Shown: one piece after another, positions 1 through 9,065 of the stretch | Position numbering within the stretch: the first letter of the stretch is position 1 | Layout of the letters: every line of letters starts with the position of its first letter | DNA from: Enterovibrio norvegicus FF-33 | GTDB taxonomy: Bacteria > Pseudomonadota > Gammaproteobacteria > Enterobacterales > Vibrionaceae | Direction: 5' to 3' | Length of the DNA: 64,000 nt | NCBI RefSeq assembly: GCF_000286835.2 | Contig: NZ_AJYD02000013.1 | Span: 1 to 64,000, forward strand | Translations under genes and position numbers: made by a program | Notes under the pieces: generated by a model | The model's input: the letters and a program-made list of their open reading frames with translations, nothing else | Database searches by the model: none | What the model was told of the DNA's origin: nothing

Positions 1-33
1 TTTTAAGAAAAAGATGAAGGCAAAAAGAAAAAC

Positions 34-63
34 AAAAAGGCCACCCGATCGGGTGGCCTTTTT
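34..63. terminator. Rho-independent terminator of the gene left of the window
   Basis: A perfect 30-base palindrome with a GC-rich core (GGCCACCCGATCGGGTGGCC) flanked by A5 and T5 runs. The symmetric A and T tracts let it act in either direction. No gene is visible in bases 1-33, so it most likely ends transcription entering from the left edge. The rest of the stretch up to 250 holds only the upstream region of the small lipoprotein gene. Confidence 0.85.
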
Positions 64-250
64 GCGTTTTTAATTCATAGTTATAGACCACTGACCTGAA
101 TGTATTTGGTGGTCAGTTATTCCCCACTTCAATGCCTGACAATTATTTCGTGTTTATTCCCCAATAAGATATTTGCTCTGTGACACTGTAAACAGTTAGC
201 AATAAGGTGGCATGAAATGATGTATTTGAATTCGTCAGTGAGGGGGTTAA

Positions 251-541
251 ATGAACAAATTTATTGGCGCTATACTGGTTTCGTTGCTCTTATCAGCATG
301 CAGCACTTCCTTGCCGCATCTGTATACGTGTGAGAGTCATCAAACGTTTGATGCAATGGTTATGTCTGATAAGGCGATTGTGCAATTTAACAATGAAGAA
401 CGTTCATTGCCGAGGATTCGATCTGCATCTGGTGCTCAGTGGGAGTCTGAAGATAAGAAATTTGGGCTGTATACTAAAGGCCAAGAAGCCATGCTGGTTT
501 GGGGAGACAGCCAGTTGCGAGACTGTGTATTGGTGAGATAG
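251..541 (+). CDS. MliC-type lysozyme-inhibitor-like lipoprotein
   Basis: A 96-residue predicted lipoprotein. Residues 1-16 form a signal peptide ending in a lipobox (L-S-A-C17), so Cys17 should be lipidated and the protein anchored in a membrane facing the periplasm. The mature part has the small beta-barrel pattern of the MliC/PliC family: YTC near the start, an S-x-S-G-A-x-W segment (residues about 58-64), then a lysine-glycine turn and a late cysteine that could pair with the YTC cysteine. Known members inhibit host or environmental c-type lysozymes; that activity is inferred here. A GAGGGGG ribosome site lies just before the ATG, and a terminator follows at once, so it is monocistronic. 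The match is by pattern only; another small periplasmic lipoprotein family is possible. Confidence 0.7.
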   Translation: MNKFIGAILVSLLLSACSTSLPHLYTCESHQTFDAMVMSDKAIVQFNNEERSLPRIRSASGAQWESEDKKFGLYTKGQEAMLVWGDSQLRDCVLVR

Positions 542-543
542 AT

Positions 544-571
544 AAGGGGTAGCGAAAGCTACCCCTTTTTT
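544..571 (+). terminator. Terminator of the small lipoprotein gene
   Basis: A ten-base-pair stem (AAGGGGTAGC / GCTACCCCTT) closed by a GAAA tetraloop and followed by a T run. It starts two bases after the stop codon region of the lipoprotein gene. Its A/T flanks could also serve the convergent chitin operon, which ends at 628. Confidence 0.9.
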
Positions 572-627
572 GTAAGCCAGTTTGGTTCAAATAAACCAAC
601 CCGTTGTCATACGGCTCGCTCTTTATA

Positions 628-2040
628 CTAAACGTACAAAAAGGCTTTAATTTGATTAACCAAAGCTTCTGCTGATTCTTTATCTTCCCACTCTACGAAG
701 ATGCGAAGTAAAGGCTCAGTGCCGGAGAAGCGAGCCAGTGCCCAGCCTCCGTTTTTGAAGTAAACTTTTAAGCCGTCAGCATAGCTAACTTTTTCTATTT
801 CATAGGCAAATTCTGGCAGCGCTTTTTCAACGTAGATCTTGTTGTAAAGCTCTTGGCGTTGAGATGCCTTAAAGGTGCAGTCACCTTCTGCAGTGTAGGC
901 ATAGCCATACTTACCGTAGATTTCATCAAGCAGTTCAGACAATTTTTTACCTGTCACACTGATCATTTCAACCAGTAGGCTTGATGCAAATACGCCATCT
1001 TTACCTTTGATATGACCACGGATAGTTAGACCGCCTGAGCTCTCACCACCGATCAGAGAATCATCCGCGTCCATTTGTGAACTGATGTGCTTGAAGCCAA
1101 CAGGCACTTCAAAACTCTTTTCATCATGGTCGGCAGCAACTTTGTCCAGCAGATGTGTTGTTGCGATATTTCGTACAACTGAACCTTTCCAGCCTTTGTA
1201 CTCCAGCATGTAGTAATACAAAAGCAGTAGGACTTCATTTGGATGGATGAAGTTGCCTTTCTCATCAATAATGCCGAGACGGTCTGCATCTCCATCTGTA
1301 CCGATGCCAATGTCATAACCTTCATGAGCAACCAAGTGCTTCAAGCGGTAAAGCGTAGCGGCATTGGGTGATGGCATGACACCGCCAAACCCTGGGTTGG
1401 CGCCATCGTTGATCACGTCAACGTCACAGCGACCGGAGATAAGTACAGTTTGAAGCGCATTCTTAGCAACACCAAACATTGGGTCAATCAAAACACGTAA
1501 GTTTGCGGCCTTGATGGCTTCGATATCGATGAAATCGATGATCGAGTCAACGAATTCGTTCATCGGGTTGATGATTTTGATTAGCCCTTGAGTCTCTGCA
1601 TCTTCAAAATCTATCGATTTCACGTCACTAAGTTGAAGTGTGTTGACCTGTTCTTCGATTTTCGCGGTGATAATTTCATCAGCGTCGCGACCGCCTTGAA
1701 TGAAGACTTTGATACCGTTGTAATCAGCTGGGTTGTGAGATGCGGTAATACACGCAGAATAATGCGTTTCCATTTCCTTCGCTTTGAACATCACGATAGG
1801 TGTAGGAACGTATTTGTTGATAAAGCTGACAGTAATGCCATTAGCAGCAAGCACTTCTGCAAACCAAGCTGCCGCTTTATCTGATAAAAAACGGCGATCA
1901 TATCCGATAACGAAACCCGGCTCACACGCATTCTCAGTGATCATGATGTTTGCTAGTGACTGTGCAACTAAACGTACGTTGTCTTTGGTGAATTCTTCAC
2001 CAATGAAGGCTCGCCATCCGCCGGTACCAAATTGAATCAT
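628..2040 (-). CDS. Phosphohexomutase of the chitobiose operon (GlcNAc-1-P / hexose-1-P mutase)
   Basis: A 470-residue alpha-D-phosphohexomutase. All four family loops are visible: the phosphoserine loop TASHNP with the catalytic Ser at residue 101, the metal loop GTDGDADRLG, the sugar loop GGESSGG and the phosphate loop RFSGTEP near the C terminus. As the last gene of the chitin operon, its likely job is to convert the GlcNAc-1-phosphate made by the phosphorylase into GlcNAc-6-phosphate. Annotations of the V. cholerae counterpart usually say phosphomannomutase; substrate here is inferred from context. The start was placed at the ATG at 2040 because AAAGGAG precedes it; a longer reading frame to 2079 starts within the upstream terminator and is unlikely. 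Confidence 0.9.
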   Translation of the reverse strand: MIQFGTGGWRAFIGEEFTKDNVRLVAQSLANIMITENACEPGFVIGYDRRFLSDKAAAWFAEVLAANGITVSFINKYVPTPIVMFKAKEMETHYSACITASHNPADYNGIKVFIQGGRDADEIITAKIEEQVNTLQLSDVKSIDFEDAETQGLIKIINPMNEFVDSIIDFIDIEAIKAANLRVLIDPMFGVAKNALQTVLISGRCDVDVINDGANPGFGGVMPSPNAATLYRLKHLVAHEGYDIGIGTDGDADRLGIIDEKGNFIHPNEVLLLLYYYMLEYKGWKGSVVRNIATTHLLDKVAADHDEKSFEVPVGFKHISSQMDADDSLIGGESSGGLTIRGHIKGKDGVFASSLLVEMISVTGKKLSELLDEIYGKYGYAYTAEGDCTFKASQRQELYNKIYVEKALPEFAYEIEKVSYADGLKVYFKNGGWALARFSGTEPLLRIFVEWEDKESAEALVNQIKAFLYV

Positions 2041-2062
2041 GGTAGAACTCCTTTCTAAAACG

Positions 2063-2096
2063 AAAAAAAAGGAGGGCAAAGTGCCCTCCTTTTTTA
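2063..2096 (-). terminator. Intra-operon terminator between phosphorylase and mutase genes
   Basis: The stem GGAGGGC/GCCCTCC with a five-base loop is flanked by A8 and T6, so it is U-tailed on both strands. It begins right after the phosphorylase stop and ends about 20 bases before the mutase start. It probably lets only part of the transcripts through, unless the mutase has its own promoter. Confidence 0.85.
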
Positions 2097-2097
2097 T

Positions 2098-4503
2098 TTA
2101 GCCCATGACAACGTTAACAACGTTCACAGAGCCTTCAGCTTGTGCTGGGATAGCACCTGTCACGATGTCGCCATTCAAGGTAATGGTTTTCACACCTTTG
2201 CTCACGCCGTTCGGGTTCTCTACCTTGATTTGGTAAGTCGCACCACGCCACTCACGGCTTACGTCGAAACCTGGCCATTCAGTTGGGATACAAGGATTAA
2301 CGCTCAATCCGTCGAAGCCAACTTGTACACCAAGAATGAAGTTGGTAACGGCAAAGTATGCCCAGCCAGAAGTACCCGTTAGCCATGGGTGGTTTGCACG
2401 ACCATGGTTTTCGTGGTCACGACCCATGATGAACTGGACGTAGGAGTACGGTTCTGCAACACGTTTTTCAATCATGTCGTTCTGGTTGTACGGGTTTAGT
2501 GCATCGTAGAACTTCATTGCACGGTCACCACGACCCAGTTTCGCTTCAGCAACCCATGCCCATGGATTTGGGTGAGAGAAGATAGCGCCGTTTTCTTTTA
2601 CGCCTTGGTAAACACGTGTAACAAAACCAATGTCATCATTTGGCGTTGAGAACGACGGTGAGTTCAGGTGAAGACCATACTCACAGAATAAGTTTTCATC
2701 GACAGCGTCCATCGCTTGCTCGCCGCGATCTTGTGATGCCATTCCAGATAACACTGCTAGCGTGTTTGACTCTAGGTGGATACGACCTTCAGTTTGTTGT
2801 GCAGTACCGATTTTGTCGCCATCTTTGGTTAGACCACGGATGTACCAACCACCCTCTTCGTCCCAAAGGTGTTTTTCACATGCTTCGCGCACGTTAGCGG
2901 CCATTTCTGTGTATTTTTGAACGTCAGCGTCTTGCGCTTTGTGTTTTGCTAGCGTGATGAATTCTTGTAGTGCCCAGAAGTGCAGGAAAGACACCATTGC
3001 TGATTCGCCGCCGCCTAGGTTAAGACAGTCATTCCAGTCTGCTCGAAGACCTTTACAGATACCGGTTTGACCCACGTATTCTGCTGAGAAATCCAATGCT
3101 GCTTTCATGTGTTCATAAACAGTAGCGTTACCGCCATCTGCATAGGGAATGACTTCATCAAGGAAGCTTTCTTCACCCGTCTCGGTGACGTACTTAATGA
3201 TCGTTGGAACGATCCATAGGTGATCATCAGAACAGGTGTCATCAATGCCGTGGATCTTGTCTTCATCGCTAGGCGTTGGAACGACTGTTGGCGATTTGGA
3301 TGGTTGAACATCTGCTTTTTCAGGATCGAACCAATCAGGATCGAACAAGTGCAGACCGTAACCGGCTTTTACTTGACCACGGAGAAGGTCCACAAGGCGT
3401 TTGCGTGTCATTTCTGGGTTTGAGTGAGGGACCGAGATCGCATCTTGTGCGGTATCACGGTAACCGAGGCCAGTACGACCGCCGACTTCGATGAAAGAAG
3501 CAAAGCGAGACCAAACCACACATGTTTCTGCTTGGTAAAGCGTCCATGCGTTGATCATGGTATCTAGACCTTCGTTCGGTGAAGATACTTGGAATTTGTT
3601 ACAACGCGTATCCCAGTGCTCTTTGATGCCAGCAAATGCAGCGTCAACGTTAGCAAGATCTTGGTACTTCTTACGCAGGCGTTGGCCTTCGCCTTTACCA
3701 ACACCTAGGATGTAAACGAAGCGAACTTCTTCACCGGGTTGGATAACGAATTGCTTGTGCAGTGAACCACAATGGTTGTAGCAGGTTTGAACGTGGTTAG
3801 AACAGCGCCCTTTTTCAACCGCAATAGGATTCGCTTCGTCACGATACATGCCCAAGAAGCTGTCACGTTGGCCTTCGTAGCTATCAGGTTCAAAGCTAGA
3901 AGCCATGTAGTAGAAGCCATCGTGATCGTTGGTGTTGTAATACAAATCGTATTCAATCACGCCATCTTCATAAGATGTACCAGCAGAGTACAAGCTCATC
4001 TGATGGTTCTGGTTATCAGATTGGATGTGACTGAATGAGAACTCAACAAAAGAGAATGCGCTGATAGTACGAGGCTTATCGCCATCGTTCTTTATGGTGA
4101 TATCCCAAAGTTGCGCGTCTTCACCTTTTGGTACAAACAGTGTTTTGGTTGCTGTAATACCCTTGTATTCACACTTGAATTTAGAGTAAGACAGGCCATG
4201 ACGAACCTCATAAGACGCTTCTTCAAGGCTTTTTGCTACTGGCTGCCAAGAGATTGACCAGTAATCTGCTGTTTCATCATCGCGTAAGTAAACAAAGTGT
4301 CCTGGGCGGTCAAACGTGCCGTTTGGACGGAACTTAGTGACACGGTTGTGCTCAGGGCTTTGATAAAAAGAATAACCACCTGCGTTGTGTGAAATCACGG
4401 TACAGAATTTTTCAGTACCCAAATAGTTAGTCCACGGCGCCGGTACGTCAGGACGAGTAATGACATACTCTCGGTTATCGTTATCAAAGTAGCCGTATTT
4501 CAT
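2098..4503 (-). CDS. chbP: N,N'-diacetylchitobiose phosphorylase (GH94)
   Basis: An 801-residue cytoplasmic GH94 enzyme that splits (GlcNAc)2 with phosphate into GlcNAc-1-phosphate and GlcNAc, saving one ATP compared with hydrolysis. Its length equals what I recall for the characterised Vibrio proteolyticus enzyme, and the catalytic Asp of the segment RADWNDCLN falls at residue 492, the same number as in that enzyme. There is no signal peptide. The N-terminal half is the beta-sandwich region and the C-terminal half the (alpha/alpha)6 barrel carrying the active site. It lies 39 bases downstream of the hexosaminidase gene in the operon, with an intra-operon terminator after it. Confidence 0.96.
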   Translation of the reverse strand: MKYGYFDNDNREYVITRPDVPAPWTNYLGTEKFCTVISHNAGGYSFYQSPEHNRVTKFRPNGTFDRPGHFVYLRDDETADYWSISWQPVAKSLEEASYEVRHGLSYSKFKCEYKGITATKTLFVPKGEDAQLWDITIKNDGDKPRTISAFSFVEFSFSHIQSDNQNHQMSLYSAGTSYEDGVIEYDLYYNTNDHDGFYYMASSFEPDSYEGQRDSFLGMYRDEANPIAVEKGRCSNHVQTCYNHCGSLHKQFVIQPGEEVRFVYILGVGKGEGQRLRKKYQDLANVDAAFAGIKEHWDTRCNKFQVSSPNEGLDTMINAWTLYQAETCVVWSRFASFIEVGGRTGLGYRDTAQDAISVPHSNPEMTRKRLVDLLRGQVKAGYGLHLFDPDWFDPEKADVQPSKSPTVVPTPSDEDKIHGIDDTCSDDHLWIVPTIIKYVTETGEESFLDEVIPYADGGNATVYEHMKAALDFSAEYVGQTGICKGLRADWNDCLNLGGGESAMVSFLHFWALQEFITLAKHKAQDADVQKYTEMAANVREACEKHLWDEEGGWYIRGLTKDGDKIGTAQQTEGRIHLESNTLAVLSGMASQDRGEQAMDAVDENLFCEYGLHLNSPSFSTPNDDIGFVTRVYQGVKENGAIFSHPNPWAWVAEAKLGRGDRAMKFYDALNPYNQNDMIEKRVAEPYSYVQFIMGRDHENHGRANHPWLTGTSGWAYFAVTNFILGVQVGFDGLSVNPCIPTEWPGFDVSREWRGATYQIKVENPNGVSKGVKTITLNGDIVTGAIPAQAEGSVNVVNVVMG

Positions 4504-4542
4504 GGCGTGTATCCTTCTACAAATCTCAAAAAATTGAAGTAA

Positions 4543-6459
4543 TTACCGACGATAGTTAATACCTAGACGATCTAGGTACTGCAGTTGTCCGTTTAGGCGG
4601 GCTTGAAAATCTGCCCAATCTCGTTGTTCCTTGGCGCTCCAGCACACTTCTGCGATCGCTAAAAGGCGAGGGTAGAGCATGTACTCGAAGCGACTTTGGG
4701 TGTTGGTCATTTCGCACCAGAGTGCGCATTGAATGCCTTTGACTTGCTCAAACTCTTTTGAGGTGACGTTTGAGTTGGCAAAGGGTTCATAGTGGTACGC
4801 TTTTTCAAGCGGGATCTTGCAGGCCCAGTCTGTTCCCGGCTCATCAGCAGAGAAGTCCTGAGCCATATCTAGATAGGTTTCTTGGCCTGGTTGCAATACA
4901 ACGTCATAGCCGTTGCGAATGCATTCGAGACCTGACTTTTCGTTCAACCAAGAGAAGATAACGGTGTCTTTGCTGACTTTGTCGCCAAACACGGCTTCTT
5001 CCCAGCCAAACATTTGTTTACCTTTGGTGCTGAGGAAGTTTTCTGCGTGGCGCAAAAGGTGGCCTTGCAGTTCTTTACTGCTGCTGTAGCCATGGGTTTT
5101 CATCATTGCTTGGCAAGATGGGCTTTCACTCCAGACATTGTCTGGGACCTCATCAGCACCAATGTGAACGAATGCGCCAGGGAAAAGCTCACAGACTTCA
5201 TTTAGCACGGTCTCGATAAAGGTGTAAGTGCCTTTGAGACCGGGATTTAGCACATTGTCGGAATAGTTTTGGATGCTGCGATATACAGAGGCATCGGCAT
5301 CTTCCATCAAAATGTGTGGCAAGGATTTGATGGCGGCGCGACTGTGCCCAGGAATATCAATTTCAGGGACGACAGTGATGCCTCGTTGTGCCGCGAATGC
5401 AACCACTTCTCGAATTTGTTCTTTGGTGTAGAAACCACCGTGGATTTTCGACAATGACGTATATTGCGGCTCTATGGTTTCGAAAGGTCCGCGCCAAGCG
5501 CCAATTTCCGTGAGCTCAGGGAAAGCATCAATTTGAATACGCCAGCCTTCATCATCGGTTAGGTGCCAATGAAAATGGTTGAACTTGTAACGTGCCATTT
5601 GGTTGATAAGATCTTTGACGCGATGCAAGGGATGGAAATGGCGAGCGCAATCCAACATCATGCCGCGATAGGCAAAGCGAGGATGATCTTCAATTTCTAC
5701 ACAAGGCAGGTTGTAAGCAGAATAATGACGATGAGATGCGTTGTTCGGCAAAAGTTGCAGCACGGTGGAAACACCATGAGCGAACCCACTTTCATTCGAC
5801 GCGGTAATCGTCACGCCCTGTGGTTTTACACTCACACGGTAATGTGATGCTGGTAGAGTATTATCAAACACGAGGCGAATTTGGCCTTCTTGCTTGACGG
5901 ATATATCACCGCGAAGATGTGTCGATAACTCTTGAGCTAGCCATAATGCGGCAGGTTTATTGATATCACTGTCACTTGCGACAGCACAATCATCGGCAAT
6001 CGAAAATTGACCTTGCGTCATCACCAGCGCTTTAGGCTGAGGGATGAGATTGATGGCTTTTGCCTCAGGCAAACAAAGCGGTATACGCTCGAGTGTTTGA
6101 GCACCTAAGTTGATAACCGTTGTTTCGATTGGGCATGCGGTGACGCCCTTGTCTGTTGTAACCATCAGGCATGCATCGGCAATGCCCTCATCATGCATCG
6201 AGAAAGGCTTTGTTGTATGGCTAAATTCAAGATACAGATGCGCGTTTGCGTTGAGAGGCTCGCCTGTTTCAAATACACATAAACTGCCAATCTGCTTGAG
6301 CGTACCGTGAGACACGCTGGCAGGTTGGACATAGCGACTAACGCTGAAGGTTAGCTGCCAGTTTTCAATGTTGGATTCAGATAAATTATGCAGCACCAAT
6401 GCAAAACGGCTTTCATTTGGCTTAACATCGATAACATTGAGATCTAGGCGAAAATTCAT
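4543..6459 (-). CDS. Cytoplasmic beta-N-acetylhexosaminidase (GH20)
   Basis: A 638-residue GH20 exo-enzyme that removes terminal GlcNAc from chitin oligosaccharides. It carries the family signature HIGADEVP, with the catalytic Asp-Glu pair at residues 436-437, and the substrate-region segment HWHLTDDEGWRIQI. An N-terminal domain of about 150 residues precedes the GH20b-like and catalytic barrel domains. No signal peptide is seen, so it should act on imported oligosaccharides in the cytoplasm beside the phosphorylase. The gene starts only three bases after the stop of the kinase gene, consistent with a single message. In V. cholerae the gene at this position is VC0613. Confidence 0.94.
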   Translation of the reverse strand: MNFRLDLNVIDVKPNESRFALVLHNLSESNIENWQLTFSVSRYVQPASVSHGTLKQIGSLCVFETGEPLNANAHLYLEFSHTTKPFSMHDEGIADACLMVTTDKGVTACPIETTVINLGAQTLERIPLCLPEAKAINLIPQPKALVMTQGQFSIADDCAVASDSDINKPAALWLAQELSTHLRGDISVKQEGQIRLVFDNTLPASHYRVSVKPQGVTITASNESGFAHGVSTVLQLLPNNASHRHYSAYNLPCVEIEDHPRFAYRGMMLDCARHFHPLHRVKDLINQMARYKFNHFHWHLTDDEGWRIQIDAFPELTEIGAWRGPFETIEPQYTSLSKIHGGFYTKEQIREVVAFAAQRGITVVPEIDIPGHSRAAIKSLPHILMEDADASVYRSIQNYSDNVLNPGLKGTYTFIETVLNEVCELFPGAFVHIGADEVPDNVWSESPSCQAMMKTHGYSSSKELQGHLLRHAENFLSTKGKQMFGWEEAVFGDKVSKDTVIFSWLNEKSGLECIRNGYDVVLQPGQETYLDMAQDFSADEPGTDWACKIPLEKAYHYEPFANSNVTSKEFEQVKGIQCALWCEMTNTQSRFEYMLYPRLLAIAEVCWSAKEQRDWADFQARLNGQLQYLDRLGINYRR

Positions 6460-6462
6460 GGC

Positions 6463-7341
6463 TTACCTCGGAAACGGATAAAGGTTGTGATCGCCGCTTG
6501 CCATCAATATGGCGCCGGCCATAGCATCCGCCTTGGGCTGAACTAACAAGGCTTGAGCTGCGGGAGATAACCAGGAAACAATACGTTCACCAATGCTGCC
6601 CATTAGCGCGATCTGTTTAGCACCTTTTCGGTTAAGACCGAGGATCAGGCGCTCGACATCGTCGGCTGAGCCTTGGAGTAACTCCATGGCAAGTTCGTCT
6701 CGTTGCATTGCTAATTCGAAGATTTTTGGACTGAACTGCCCATAATCACGAGGTTTGGCCGTTTTAGACCAGCTAACGATGGCATCGAGATCGTGATCAA
6801 AGTGGGTGAGTACATACTCTGATAGCGAGGAAGTGGCGCGCAGATCATCATGCGCCAATAAGGTTTGTTGAATTAGACGTAAGCCCATGACTGCGCCGCC
6901 GCCTTGATCTGAAATAGGAAACTCTCGGCCTCCCACAACATGTTGGTTACCATTTTCCAGGTAGATACCCACAGACCCTGTTCCGGCAATGACAATCGCG
7001 CCGTTTTCACCGCTGAATGCGCCTATGCAGGCACCGTAACCGTCGGTGTTCAACGTGAAATGTCCATAAGGTTGAGGGAGAGACATGAAATCTAGCCATG
7101 CTGATTTTTGCTCTGCGCCAGCCAATGCAAGACCGACAGAAATTTCAGATAGATCAGAAATACCTGCTTGATGAGCAGCTTGGGAAATAGCGTCTTCTAT
7201 TGAGGCCATTGCCAATTCGACACCAAGCAAAATGTTGGCACTGCCTGTTTTTGCTTCGCCGAGAAAGTGGCCTTGTTCGTCAACGATTCGCGCACGGCAT
7301 GACGTGCCACCACCATCCACACCACAGAAATACTTAACCAT
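6463..7341 (-). CDS. gspK: Glucosamine / N-acetylglucosamine kinase (BadF/BcrA family)
   Basis: A 292-residue ATP-dependent sugar kinase of the actin/hexokinase superfamily. The N-terminal phosphate loop GVDGGGTS (Asp9) and the second phosphate motif IAGTGS are clear, and the sugar region GGREFPISDQGGGA follows. The V. cholerae protein at this position (VC0614) was described as a glucosamine-specific kinase, GspK; sugar preference here is inferred. It would phosphorylate GlcN from the GH9 enzyme, or GlcNAc released by phosphorolysis. The start codon overlaps the end of the GH9 gene by eight bases (ATGGTTAA), suggesting translational coupling. Confidence 0.88.
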   Translation of the reverse strand: MVKYFCGVDGGGTSCRARIVDEQGHFLGEAKTGSANILLGVELAMASIEDAISQAAHQAGISDLSEISVGLALAGAEQKSAWLDFMSLPQPYGHFTLNTDGYGACIGAFSGENGAIVIAGTGSVGIYLENGNQHVVGGREFPISDQGGGAVMGLRLIQQTLLAHDDLRATSSLSEYVLTHFDHDLDAIVSWSKTAKPRDYGQFSPKIFELAMQRDELAMELLQGSADDVERLILGLNRKGAKQIALMGSIGERIVSWLSPAAQALLVQPKADAMAGAILMASGDHNLYPFPR

Positions 7342-9037
7342 TGACTAGGTCCTTTTTCTGCATGGCGATAGCTAATAGATACCAAGCTGCGTGGGGGATC
7401 CACTGCTCGCCCCAGCGCCAGTTTTGTAGCATGTCGTCTTTCTGACCTTCCGGTTTGAAGGCGATGTCATGCTCATTATCAAAACCTGCAGTAATGCCGT
7501 TACAGACACCGCCTTTGGCATTGATAAAACCAAGCTCTGGCAGATAGTCTGGGTTATTACGTCCATGACCGTCGAGCATGCACATATCGTAAGGGTTGAG
7601 ACCCACAATCCAGTTCAAGGCATGTTGACCGTATTGGCGTAGCTGCTTTTTCAGCTCAGAGTCAGATACGTAATTCGTTGCCATGTAAGCCATGGCTGCT
7701 AGTGAACCAAGTCGTGCGTTTTCACCTTGCCACCAGTAGCCCGTTTCATTGCGCTGGGCAATGAAAAAGCTGGTGCGTTTATCGGCGTCAACGTTTTTGA
7801 TGTACTGGCGCGGGTAACCAAATGGGTTGTTGACCTCATTGGTAATCTGCAATTCAAAGTTGAGCGCATTAACTAAGATGATTTCAAACTTCGCTTTCAA
7901 TGCTGCATCAGTTTCAATGGCGAGATACTGCATCAGTGCAATGGCGGGTAACCCGGCCTCTGCGGCATGGAAATAAGGACGAGAGCCATCGGCGTTGGCT
8001 GACCAAAAATGTGATACTTGGTCGTCACTCTGTTGTTGCTCTGCCAGTTTCGAAGCCCAGTAACGAGTTTCTTCTAGGTATGACTGACTGGCAGTGAGCT
8101 TGAATAACTCGGTTGTCGCTAATAATGCGCAGTAAAAGTCGATGGTGTTTTCCTGACCATCGTCCAGGTAAGCGCGATTGTTTTCCTTTAGGTGCCAGTA
8201 GCCTGTTTCAGCTGTCTTCCGGTAGGTTTCGACATCATATTCGCCATTGATGCCCAAACGAGCAGCGGCAGCGAGTGCCGCGATAGCCACACCTGCGCCT
8301 TGGCGGAAACCTGCCTGAAACGCGTCGGTCTTGTTACCCAGCTGTGTTTCATATGCACATATTTCACGTTGCGCTGGGTCTTTGCTCCATTTATCGAACA
8401 CTGTCAGATAAAAATATCCGTCGGCGTCGTGCATGCGAACGAGAAAATCTGCGCCGAACAAGGCTTCGTCATGCAATCGTGTTTTAGAAAATGGGACCAA
8501 TTCGGTATTTAGTGTTTCTAAAGAGTTCAGCATATTCCAAACAACCATGGGAATTTGCTGTGGGTTTAGATAGTTAGAATAAGAAAGGTGGCTGAAGTAT
8601 TTGCTGACGTCGCCTGACGCATCATACCAACCGCCGCGAACATCAATGCGACGTTCAGAGCCTAACAATGGCGCTTGACGATCGTGTTGATCAAAAGTGC
8701 CTGTACAACGCTGGGATTTGAAGTAGTGGATCACATCAGAAAAAGTGCGATCAAACAGTATGCCGTCAGCGATCGAAAAAGCTGGAGACGTAGTGTCCCC
8801 AACTTTGATGCAGAACTCTCCGCTCTGATCCAGAGCGGAGAAGTCTAGCTGATAGACGTCGCCGGAATGCCATTGGTCTACTGAACCACGAGCATAAACA
8901 GGCAGCTGCATCACGGATTGACCAGTCTGACAATCCACTATATCGGCAAGCGTCTCAGACAAAGCGTGATCCGCAAGGATTAGCGCCGATTTGTGGCCTA
9001 AGCGTTCGTACCCGATATGATTGGTCAACAGCTGCAT
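7334..9037 (-). CDS. GH9 glycosidase, probable exo-beta-D-glucosaminidase
   Basis: A 567-residue GH9 protein with no signal peptide. The N terminus (NHIGYERLGHKSALI) is the immunoglobulin-like domain common in bacterial GH9 enzymes. The catalytic domain has the Asp motif GGWYDASGDVSKYFSH and a late NNPDYLPELG segment. Genes at this place are often labelled endoglucanase, but a Photobacterium relative was reported as an exo-beta-D-glucosaminidase acting on (GlcN)n. With a glucosamine kinase gene directly downstream and overlapping, that activity fits better than cellulose breakdown. The start at 9037 is preceded by a near-perfect AGGAGGT site; the longer open frame overlaps the upstream ATPase gene and is rejected. 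Confidence 0.87.
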   Translation of the reverse strand: MQLLTNHIGYERLGHKSALILADHALSETLADIVDCQTGQSVMQLPVYARGSVDQWHSGDVYQLDFSALDQSGEFCIKVGDTTSPAFSIADGILFDRTFSDVIHYFKSQRCTGTFDQHDRQAPLLGSERRIDVRGGWYDASGDVSKYFSHLSYSNYLNPQQIPMVVWNMLNSLETLNTELVPFSKTRLHDEALFGADFLVRMHDADGYFYLTVFDKWSKDPAQREICAYETQLGNKTDAFQAGFRQGAGVAIAALAAAARLGINGEYDVETYRKTAETGYWHLKENNRAYLDDGQENTIDFYCALLATTELFKLTASQSYLEETRYWASKLAEQQQSDDQVSHFWSANADGSRPYFHAAEAGLPAIALMQYLAIETDAALKAKFEIILVNALNFELQITNEVNNPFGYPRQYIKNVDADKRTSFFIAQRNETGYWWQGENARLGSLAAMAYMATNYVSDSELKKQLRQYGQHALNWIVGLNPYDMCMLDGHGRNNPDYLPELGFINAKGGVCNGITAGFDNEHDIAFKPEGQKDDMLQNWRWGEQWIPHAAWYLLAIAMQKKDLVNG

Positions 9038-9065
9038 TTTACCTCCTAAAACACGTATTCGAAGA

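Noticed and set aside
1784-2035. 83-codon plus-strand frame opposite the mutase gene
   Set aside because: Antisense shadow of the mutase N terminus with no independent signals.
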